A stretch of 64,000 nucleotides of DNA from Chloroflexota bacterium (lineage in GTDB: Bacteria; Chloroflexota; Anaerolineae; UBA4142). The translations under genes were made by a program, and so were the position numbers. The stretch is from assembly GCA_016215025.1 (NCBI GenBank), contig JACRMI010000088.1:32436-96435 (forward strand), read 5' to 3'. Positions 53,504-59,944 of the stretch are shown here, one piece after another; within the stretch, counting starts at the first letter, position 1; each line of letters opens with the position of its first letter. A model generated the notes under the pieces. It searched no databases, was not told the DNA's origin, and saw nothing but the letters and a program-made list of their open reading frames with translations.

Positions 53504-55081
53504 TCATTCAGCCCCACGAGCCAGGACAAGCCGCTGTGCTTGCGCGCGCCAGCGTTCCAATTCCGCTTGCGTGGTCAGGTCGAACAGGTTGATGCGCGTT
53601 GCCCATCGCGCGGCTTGATCGTTGACCAGATTGACATCGTAGATATTTTCGTGTTGCGTGAAATCGAACATTTCTTCGAGCATGGCGAGCGAATGATTGT
53701 TTACGCGGGCGACAATGTCCGCCAGTTGCGAAACGAGCGCGGGTTTGAGTTTGTCCTTGAGCACGTACTTGTACATGGTCAATTCATAGTACGCGAGCGA
53801 GCATTGCTTGCCCAAGCCGTTGAGCGTGTGATGACGTTGGCGCATCGTCGCGTACATCAGTCGAAACAACATTTCGACGCGCGGATCGGCAATCACATAA
53901 TCCCATGCCATATAATTGCCCGTGAGACGTCCTTCGCGATACAGTCGATCCAGGATCGGCGTGCCCGCGTAGACTTCCATTCGTCCAAAACTGAGCGGCG
54001 CTTGTCCCGCGCCCGCCATCGCGTGAAAGAAATCCAGATTCGCGCGGATGTCTTGAAGCGTGCTATCGGGATCGAAGAAAATCAACCCAAAGTCCGCGAG
54101 CATTCCCAGGTTGTTCAGCGTTTCGAGCGCGCGGCGATTTTGCGCGACGGTGGTTTTCTTGTTGAGCGTTTGCAAACTGTGGTCCGACCCAGATTCAACG
54201 CCGACGTACGCACGGACGATGCCCAGATCGAGCAGGCGGCGAAACAAATCTGGTTCGACATCATCGACGCGGCATTTGATGCTCATGATCGGATCGAGTT
54301 GGCGGCGGCGCAATTCACGCTCTAGTTCTTCGACGCGTGGGTAGCGCAAATCCCCAGGCATGAACCATTCGTCGTCATTGAAGATGAAAAAGCGCGCGTC
54401 GTAATCGTGATACAGCATATCGATTTCATCGACGAGGTTTCGCACGCCGCGAAAGCGTTGCGGCATCCCGTGACTCGCGCCGTAGAACGAACGGATGCTG
54501 CAGAACGAGCAATTGCAATAACAGCCGCGACTGCCGACAAACGGCGTGACGCCAATGCCGAGATGTTTTTGCGGTGGCGTGTCACGCGAGGGGAAGGGGA
54601 GAAGGTCGAGATTAGAGATTAGAGCGCGGGGACGATTGTTGAGAATTTGACCATCGTCGCGGAAGGATAGACCCAGGATGCTGTCCCAGGTTATAGGCGT
54701 GTCGAGTTGCTGAACAAGTTCGAGGAGCGTATATTCGCCTTCGCCGCGCACCACGGAATCGAGCGCGGCATAATCGCGCAAGAGTTCGGACGCGGTAAAG
54801 CTGGCGAAATGTCCGCCGGTTGTAATGTGCGTGTGTGGCAGAATTTGTTTAATCCGTTCCGCCAGCGCAAGAAATTCCGGGGCGCGGTATTGAAAAATAA
54901 TCGATAGACCGACGACGCGGGGCTGAACGCGTTTGGCGTGTTCCACGACGGCATCGGTCTCGTCGACGGCGCTAAACGGCGACAGTTCAACGGCGAATCC
55001 GTGTTGGCGCAAGACCGCCGCAAGGTACCGCGTGCTTAGATTTTCCAGTTCTTCCGCGCCGACCAAGAGAACGTCAAGCAT
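53504..55081 (-). CDS. B12-binding-type radical SAM enzyme (2)
   Basis: 525 residues, start at 55081. N-terminal cobalamin-binding-like domain (VVGLSIIFQYRAPEFLAL, ITTGGHFASFTASELL, VRGEGEYTLLELV), then the radical SAM core with CYCNCSFC (CX3CX2C), FFIFNDDEWFMPG and AYVGVESGSDHSLQTLNKKTT. It is clearly homologous to the other radical SAM enzyme of this operon along its whole length. First gene of the operon; the ICDP-repeat gene follows 15 nt later. Confidence 0.9.
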   Translation of the reverse strand: MLDVLLVGAEELENLSTRYLAAVLRQHGFAVELSPFSAVDETDAVVEHAKRVQPRVVGLSIIFQYRAPEFLALAERIKQILPHTHITTGGHFASFTASELLRDYAALDSVVRGEGEYTLLELVQQLDTPITWDSILGLSFRDDGQILNNRPRALISNLDLLPFPSRDTPPQKHLGIGVTPFVGSRGCYCNCSFCSIRSFYGASHGMPQRFRGVRNLVDEIDMLYHDYDARFFIFNDDEWFMPGDLRYPRVEELERELRRRQLDPIMSIKCRVDDVEPDLFRRLLDLGIVRAYVGVESGSDHSLQTLNKKTTVAQNRRALETLNNLGMLADFGLIFFDPDSTLQDIRANLDFFHAMAGAGQAPLSFGRMEVYAGTPILDRLYREGRLTGNYMAWDYVIADPRVEMLFRLMYATMRQRHHTLNGLGKQCSLAYYELTMYKYVLKDKLKPALVSQLADIVARVNNHSLAMLEEMFDFTQHENIYDVNLVNDQAARWATRINLFDLTTQAELERWRAQAQRLVLARGAE

Positions 55082-55084
55082 GGT

Positions 55085-55165
55085 TGTTTGTTATTGGACG
55101 CAGATTAACGCAGATGAACGCTGATAATTTTTTTAACTCTGCGGCTATCCGCGTGAATCTGCGTC
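55085..55165. repeat. Short-word array (GCAGATTAACGCAGATGAACGC)
   Basis: Words CGCAGAT(T/G)AA and GTGAATCTGCGTCC flank one side of the GxxExxY gene; a matching array (CTGCGTTTATCAGCGTCAATC) is at about 55752-55790 on the other side. Confidence 0.75.
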
Positions 55166-55170
55166 CCAAT

Positions 55171-55596
55171 TTATAGAGTGAGGAGGAAAAGCGCGATTGT
55201 CTTCAACCAAGACATTGTACCTTTGCGTTCATTGTCGTATGCCTTTCGCGCAATTTGCGGTTTAGGTCCAAAATTCAAAATCAATCCAACTTCATTTTTT
55301 GTCGCTTTCAAATAGTTTAGCAACTGCGCTTCGTATTCATCAGCAATTTGATGCGCTGCTTTGAGTTCGACAAGCACCTTGCCTTCGACCAGCAAATCGG
55401 CAAAATATTCACCGACCACCTCGCCATCATAGTAAACTTCAATCCGAGACTGTTGCGCCACATTCAGCCCCAATTTTCTCAGTTCGATCATCATTGCATT
55501 CTCGTACACTTTTTCGAGAAAGCCATAACCCAGCCCGTTGTAGACGTTGTAGAATGCTTTGATGATCTTCTCGGTGGTCTCCTGGTGCTTGTACAT
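55171..55596 (-). CDS. GxxExxY family protein (PD-(D/E)XK-like)
   Basis: 141 residues from an ATG after AAGGAGGAGGGA. Canonical box GLGYGFLEKVYENAM, then VEVYYDG-type strand, EYFADLLVEGKVLVELKA with the D..ExK nuclease-like motif, and VGLILNFGPKP. The C-terminal hydrophobic tail is unusual. Family function is unknown. The gene is bracketed by CTGCGT-type word arrays and by a GC-rich palindrome family upstream, the same setting as the copy at 18027 but with a different word. Confidence 0.85.
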   Translation of the reverse strand: MYKHQETTEKIIKAFYNVYNGLGYGFLEKVYENAMMIELRKLGLNVAQQSRIEVYYDGEVVGEYFADLLVEGKVLVELKAAHQIADEYEAQLLNYLKATKNEVGLILNFGPKPQIARKAYDNERKGTMSWLKTIALFLLTL

Positions 55597-56169
55597 TCCC
55601 TCCTCCTTTTATTTTATTCATTTCATGGGTCGAATACCCCGCCGCTCTGCGGCGTAAGAAAAAGGTTGTAAGTGACCTGTGACTCTAGCGGATGATACCC
55701 CGTCCGCTTGCGGCGGGGTTCATTCATTGAACACTGGAAAAATATTTTAAAAATCTGCGTTTATCAGCGTCAATCTGCGTCCAATAGCATTTTGTTGGTG
55801 GCTTACGGAGAGCATTAAAGAAAGGAACAACGCCATCGAACCAAGGAAGAACTTGCGAACGAGTGCAAATAAATTATCGCACCAAAAACGAATAAAGGCA
55901 AAAATTCAACTTTGATAGGAGACATCTGAGGGAGATACTTTTTCTTTTGCTTACTTTTTGACTTGCGGAAATTTCGCTAGTATACTTGATTTGCACCTGA
56001 GAGTGGGCGCGTTTGTGTCCGACTGCGCCAGGTGATTTTTATTTGAATCCAACGCAGTTGACGCCGTGTGATAACTGCGAATCAGCCGAAACGAAAAAAC
56101 GATGGGGATACAAGCGGCAGACACCTTGCCCGCGAAGGCGGGGATAGCATCGTTAAGCAGGAGATTAGT
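55597..56169. other. Long intergenic region with repeats and a promoter
   Basis: It holds two related palindromes (CCCCGCCGCTCTGCGG near 55635 and CCGTCCGCTTGCGGCGGGG near 55700), the CTGCGTTTATCAGCGTC array near 55755, an A-rich stretch without genes, and the promoter plus hairpin leader at 55958-56045. Confidence 0.6.
55958..56045 (+). promoter_or_regulatory. Promoter followed at once by a terminator-like hairpin leader
   Basis: TTGACT (55958-55963), 17-nt spacer, TATACT (55981-55986). The right arm GCGCCAGGTG (56025-56034) pairs with CACCT (55994) and GGCGC (56006), leaving a 7-nt bulge GAGAGTG, then ATTTTTATTTG. The leader shares CTGAGAGT and GCGCGTTT with the leader at 29800. Confidence 0.5.
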
Positions 56170-56958
56170 ATGGAAAAAGAAAAAATGACAGCAAGAAAAT
56201 CTAATGTAAAACAGTTTGATGGGGACGCAGGCGCTACAGATGAAAAAAGAAAACTTTTGGAGATGTTCTTAAATCTTCCACCAGCACTTCGGTCGATTGT
56301 CCTCGAACAGATGAGAAGCATGATTCGGGAAAAATCGATTTCTATTCAGTACTTCAACTTGACTTCTAGAGAAGGCGAGTTATTCGATTTAATGCCGAGC
56401 ACTCTTAGGGTAAAAGTTGAACCACTTCTCGAAGCCATTAAGGAAATTCAGTATACCATCGATAAGGTCATGGGGCACAGCTCTCATGAATTTAGAATTA
56501 AGTCCATCACACAAGAATCACCTATTAGCGTAAGCCTTGAAGGCGCAGCAGAAGCAGTGCAAGTTATGAAAGACACTATTGTGCCATCATGCCGCAAGCA
56601 CGCTGAAACGATGGCGCTTCTCCAGGAAAAGGAAAAACAAGCAGATATTGAAACTAAGAATGCCGAAATCCTTGAAAAACGCGCAAGCGCCGCGAAAGGT
56701 AGGGCTGAAGCAGATAAGTTGGCTGCCGAGGCTGATAAGCAACGAGTAGAGACAGAAAGAATAAAACTAGAAAATGAGAAATTACGTTTAGAGCTACAGC
56801 AGGCAAAGATTCAAATGGCACTTAATATACTTAATCAGTATGCACCAAATCTCTCTGAAACTGAACGCATTAATCACGTCATACAGCTCCTGCGCTCCAT
56901 TGACTTAGTAATTTCAAGTAAGCTTGAACTCGTTGATGTCACGAGTGAGAACCAATAA
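56170..56958 (+). CDS. Coiled-coil protein of unknown function
   Basis: 262 residues from the ATG at 56170, placed after GCAGGAGATTAGT; the frame is open earlier. A helical N-terminal half (LLEMFLNLPPALRSIVLEQM) and a segment ITQESPISVSLEGAAEAVQVMKD lead to a charged coiled coil from about residue 155 (AEADKLAAEADKQRVETERI). The DNA is more A/T-rich and codon use differs from the neighbours, fitting recent acquisition. It lies within the tRNA-bounded island. I do not recognise the family. Confidence 0.65.
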   Translation: MEKEKMTARKSNVKQFDGDAGATDEKRKLLEMFLNLPPALRSIVLEQMRSMIREKSISIQYFNLTSREGELFDLMPSTLRVKVEPLLEAIKEIQYTIDKVMGHSSHEFRIKSITQESPISVSLEGAAEAVQVMKDTIVPSCRKHAETMALLQEKEKQADIETKNAEILEKRASAAKGRAEADKLAAEADKQRVETERIKLENEKLRLELQQAKIQMALNILNQYAPNLSETERINHVIQLLRSIDLVISSKLELVDVTSENQ

Positions 56959-57033
56959 GATAGAGGCGAGAACAAACTAACAACATCTTGTCCGCGAAAT
57001 TTTGCTTATGCGGTGGCATAAGTGACTCAATAT

Positions 57034-57078
57034 CTCATATGCCCTTGGTCACTAATCCGCTTCTAGTCGTCGGCACAC
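57034..57078 (+). repeat. Degenerate copy of the 3' half of tRNA-Met (putative attachment-site remnant)
   Basis: 45 nt match 50801-50845 (anticodon loop to three bases past the discriminator) at 41 positions. The similarity begins sharply at the anticodon loop and the 5' half is absent, the usual shape of a duplicated tRNA att site. Confidence 0.8.
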
Positions 57079-57080
57079 AC

Positions 57081-57105
57081 AAGCCCTGTACTCGCAGGGC
57101 TTTAT
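57081..57105 (+). terminator. Intrinsic terminator after the tRNA remnant
   Basis: 8-bp stem AAGCCCTG/CAGGGCTT with 6-nt loop, then TATTATTTT. Confidence 0.75.
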
Positions 57106-57156
57106 TATTTTCCACGATCACCAAACAATCGTATTCTTGTCTTGCCAATTTGGGAC

Positions 57157-57255
57157 TTGACAAATAGACAAATATCGATATAATAAACGCATAGAAGAAT
57201 GTCTATGCGTTAGACGCGCTATTTTTTTTGCGCTAATCTATCGACAGGTGTCGAT
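57157..57255 (+). promoter_or_regulatory. hgcA promoter with three inverted repeats
   Basis: TTGACA (57157-57162), 16-nt spacer, TATAAT (57179-57184). TATCGATA overlaps the -10 box. Two perfect inverted repeats follow in the leader: CGCATAGA/TCTATGCG (57188-57209) and ATCGACA/TGTCGAT (57240-57255). These are candidate operator sites, for example of an ArsR-type repressor; no regulator gene is adjacent. Confidence 0.6.
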
Positions 57256-57288
57256 GCGTTAGAATCTAACCAACGGAGGTAAACGCGT

Positions 57289-58260
57289 GTGAAGACCACC
57301 ACCAGCACTCTAACTTTTGAAAATCACTGGGACCATTTCCTGGCGCGCTGGGCTGTCAATCGCATGGGGCATCGCATCGAGCCAGGGTTGTATGCGCTCG
57401 GCAAACCCACCGCGGATTCGCCGGTGTTTGTTACGGCGAACTATACGCTGAGCTTCGACGCGCTCCGTTCGGCGCTCGCCGGAATCGACGCGTACATTCT
57501 GGTCTTGGACACGCAAGCGATCAACGTGTGGTGCGCTGCGGGCAAAGGGACTTTTGGAACGGACGAATTGGTGAACCGCATTCAAGCGACTGGACTAAAA
57601 GACGTAGTAAATCATCGCGTCTTGATTCTGCCCCAATTGGGCGCGCCGGGCATTGCGGCGCATGAGGTGAAAAAGCGTTCGACGTTCAAGGTCGAATATG
57701 GTCCGGTGCGCGCGTCTGATCTGCCCGAATATTTACAGCGGCGCGAAGTCACGCCCGAGATGCGCCGCGTTCGCTTCACACTGCGCGACCGACTCGCCGT
57801 CATCCCCGTCGAAATCATCGGTGGCATCGTGCCGCTCGTGATCGCCGCCGCTATCGCATTTATCTTTGGCGGCATCCCATCGGCGTTGATCGCAATCGCG
57901 GCGATTCTGGCCGGCACCGTCTTGTTTCCGGTTTTGCTGCCGTGGTTGCCGACGCACGATTTCAGCACCAAGGGATTCTTGCTGGGCGCAGTCGTTGCGC
58001 TGCCACTCGTCCTGCTTTCGCTTTCCAGTAACGCCGATGCCGCATGGTGGTGGCGCGTCGCCAGAGCCATTACGCCAATTTTGATCTGGGCGCCTGTGAC
58101 GGCGTTCCTGGCTTTGAATTTTACTGGCTCGACGACGTTCACTTCGCGCAGCGGTGTCCGTCGCGAAATGTTCGCTTATATTCCCGTAATGGCATGGTCG
58201 TTTGGGATCGGTATCGTTCTCATGTTGGGCTTGCCGTTCATTCGCGCGCTGGGAGGATGA
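57289..58260 (+). CDS. hgcA: HgcA, corrinoid protein of mercury methylation
   Basis: 323 residues from a GTG at 57289 after CGGAGGTAAACGC. The N-terminal corrinoid-binding domain contains the diagnostic cap-helix motif NVWCAAGKGTFGTDELV, with Cys82 the expected lower ligand of cobalt. VFVTANYTLSFDALR and VLILPQLGAPGIAAHEVKK are also family-typical. Five membrane segments occupy the C-terminal half (from about residue 175). HgcA transfers a methyl group to Hg(II), making methylmercury, and depends on HgcB, whose gene follows after one base. Confidence 0.95.
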   Translation: MKTTTSTLTFENHWDHFLARWAVNRMGHRIEPGLYALGKPTADSPVFVTANYTLSFDALRSALAGIDAYILVLDTQAINVWCAAGKGTFGTDELVNRIQATGLKDVVNHRVLILPQLGAPGIAAHEVKKRSTFKVEYGPVRASDLPEYLQRREVTPEMRRVRFTLRDRLAVIPVEIIGGIVPLVIAAAIAFIFGGIPSALIAIAAILAGTVLFPVLLPWLPTHDFSTKGFLLGAVVALPLVLLSLSSNADAAWWWRVARAITPILIWAPVTAFLALNFTGSTTFTSRSGVRREMFAYIPVMAWSFGIGIVLMLGLPFIRALGG

Positions 58261-58261
58261 G

Positions 58262-58528
58262 ATGTTCAACTCGTATCAAACCACGACGCTCAAGTTCAAT
58301 TCCGCCGAATGTAACGGTTGCGGCATGTGCTACAACGTCTGTCCTCATGCGGTCTTTCAGCGCGAAGGTCGAACAATCACCGTGGCACGCGCGGAAAATT
58401 GCATGGAGTGTGGCGCATGTCAACTCAATTGCCCCACTCACGCCATCGCGGTCGATAGCGGTGTTGGCTGCGCAGGAGCGATGATCCTCGCAGCGTTGAC
58501 CGGCAAACGCGAGCCAGTCTGTGGCTAG
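58262..58528 (+). CDS. hgcB: HgcB, 2[4Fe-4S] ferredoxin of mercury methylation
   Basis: 88 residues, ATG at 58262 behind GGGAGGATGAG. Two cluster motifs, CNGCGMCYNVCP (Cys17-27) and CMECGACQLNCP (Cys47-57), are followed by the extra Cys70 (GVGCAGAM) and the C-terminal Cys87, the features that separate HgcB from ordinary ferredoxins. It supplies electrons to reduce the HgcA corrinoid and may bind mercury through the extra thiols. Confidence 0.95.
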   Translation: MFNSYQTTTLKFNSAECNGCGMCYNVCPHAVFQREGRTITVARAENCMECGACQLNCPTHAIAVDSGVGCAGAMILAALTGKREPVCG

Positions 58529-58574
58529 CCAAGTGATTTGAAAAAGACCCAAAATTCCAATAAGGAGAAGTAAA

Positions 58575-59354
58575 ATGTCGAACGTTATTGCCCCGGACGA
58601 AATTCGGCGCTCGGTCCGAGACCACTATGCTGACCTCGCCGTCAAGTCGTCGAGCTGTTGCGGCCCGACCCAGAACGCAGAATCAAGTTGTTGCAGTCCG
58701 ACCAAGGATGCCGATTCAACCTATCCCGACGAATTGGCGAACGCAATGCCCGAAGACATTGCGAATTTCTCGCTCGGTTGCGGCGATCCGATCACCATCG
58801 CCAGTTTGCAACCTGGGGAGACCATTGTCGATTTGGGATCGGGCGGCGGCTTGGATTGTTTCCTCGCCGGTCAACGCGTTGGACCGACGGGACATGTGAT
58901 CGGCGTCGATATGACGCCAGAGATGCTTGCCAAAGCGCGCGGCAATGCCAAGCGCTTGGGAACCACCAATGTCGAATTTCGCGAAGGGTACATTGAACAT
59001 CTGCCGGTGGCAGACAATGAAGTTGATGTAGTCATCTCGAACTGCGTCATCAACCTGTCGCCCGACAAGCCCCAAGTGTTTCGCGACATTTATCGCGTGC
59101 TGAAACCCGGCGGAAGGATTTCCGTCTCCGACATTGTGACCAATGGCGAACTGCCTGCTGCTGTGCAAAAGAGCATGGAAGCATGGGGCGCATGTGTCGC
59201 CGGCGCGCTCGACGTCAAGGATTATGCGAGCGGCTTGCGAGACGCCGGATTTGTCGATGTAAAGATTCAGCCGAAGGGCAACATCGAAAAAGGATTATCG
59301 CTGATGCCCGTTCACGTTCCCTTCTCCGCGATCATTACCGCGCGCAAGCCATAG
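58575..59354 (+). CDS. arsM: ArsM-type arsenite S-adenosylmethyltransferase
   Basis: 259 residues after TAAGGAGAAGTAAA. SAM-binding motif VDLGSGGGLDCFLAG, VIGVDMTPEMLAKAR and ISNCVINLSPDKPQVFRDI are diagnostic of ArsM/As3MT, with the arsenic-related Cys in SNCVIN and CGACVAGA-like region (AWGACVAGAL). The N-terminus has extra Cys pairs (SSCCGPTQ, SSCCSPTK). It would methylate As(III) or a related metalloid. It starts 46 nt after hgcB, so it is probably co-transcribed. Confidence 0.9.
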   Translation: MSNVIAPDEIRRSVRDHYADLAVKSSSCCGPTQNAESSCCSPTKDADSTYPDELANAMPEDIANFSLGCGDPITIASLQPGETIVDLGSGGGLDCFLAGQRVGPTGHVIGVDMTPEMLAKARGNAKRLGTTNVEFREGYIEHLPVADNEVDVVISNCVINLSPDKPQVFRDIYRVLKPGGRISVSDIVTNGELPAAVQKSMEAWGACVAGALDVKDYASGLRDAGFVDVKIQPKGNIEKGLSLMPVHVPFSAIITARKP

Positions 59355-59366
59355 ATGAAATGAGCG

Positions 59367-59395
59367 AGCCGATCTCACACGAGGTCGGCTTTTTT
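59367..59395 (+). terminator. Intrinsic terminator of the hgcAB-arsM unit
   Basis: Stem AGCCGATCTC/GAGGTCGGCT with one T-G wobble, loop ACAC, then TTTTT; 12 nt after the stop codon. Confidence 0.85.
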
Positions 59396-59477
59396 AATTC
59401 GACCAATAAGACCAACTACCCATTGAGGTTTTGGGTGACCGTGTTAGACTTGGACCAAATCCACGACAAGGTGCTGA

Positions 59478-59942
59478 ATGTCATCCCTCCTCAATTCCAG
59501 GTATGTCCATACCAATCTCATCGCACGCGATTGGAAACGGCTGGTCGATTTCTATACTCGCGTTTTCGGCTGCGTCATCGTTCCACCGGAGCGCGACTTG
59601 TCCGGGCAATGGCTCGACGAGGCGACGAATGTTTCGCACGCGCATCTGCGGGGCGCGCATCTGCGTTTACCCGGTTACGGCGACACCGGACCCACGCTCG
59701 AAATATTCCAATACGATGAAGAACTCGATCCACTTGCGCCCGCGACCAATCGACCTGGGTACGGGCACATTGCGTTTCTCGTCGACGATGTGGATGCGGC
59801 GCACGCTGCCGTCATCGCGGCGGGCGGCAAAGCGATTGGCAAGATCGTCGCGCCGGAGATTGCCGGTGCCGGCAAGATTCGGTTTGTCTACGTCGCCGAT
59901 CCCGAAGGCAATATCATCGAATTGCAAAAGTGGATCCGCTAG
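59478..59942 (+). CDS. VOC/glyoxalase family protein
   Basis: 154 residues. YVHTNLIARDWKRLVDFYTRVFG at the start and HIAFLVDDVDAAHAAVIAAGG, FVYVADPEGNIIELQKW at the end are the two half-modules of the vicinal oxygen chelate fold, with metal ligands His, Glu, His and Glu at the usual places. Members include glyoxalases, dioxygenases and resistance proteins; substrate not deducible. The stop overlaps the region of the next start. Confidence 0.85.
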   Translation: MSSLLNSRYVHTNLIARDWKRLVDFYTRVFGCVIVPPERDLSGQWLDEATNVSHAHLRGAHLRLPGYGDTGPTLEIFQYDEELDPLAPATNRPGYGHIAFLVDDVDAAHAAVIAAGGKAIGKIVAPEIAGAGKIRFVYVADPEGNIIELQKWIR

Positions 59943-59944
59943 CT

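Noticed and set aside
57034..57078. A second functional tRNA gene
   Set aside because: Only the 3' half matches tRNA-Met and the T-loop and anticodon loop carry changes; no acceptor or D-arm 5' half is present.
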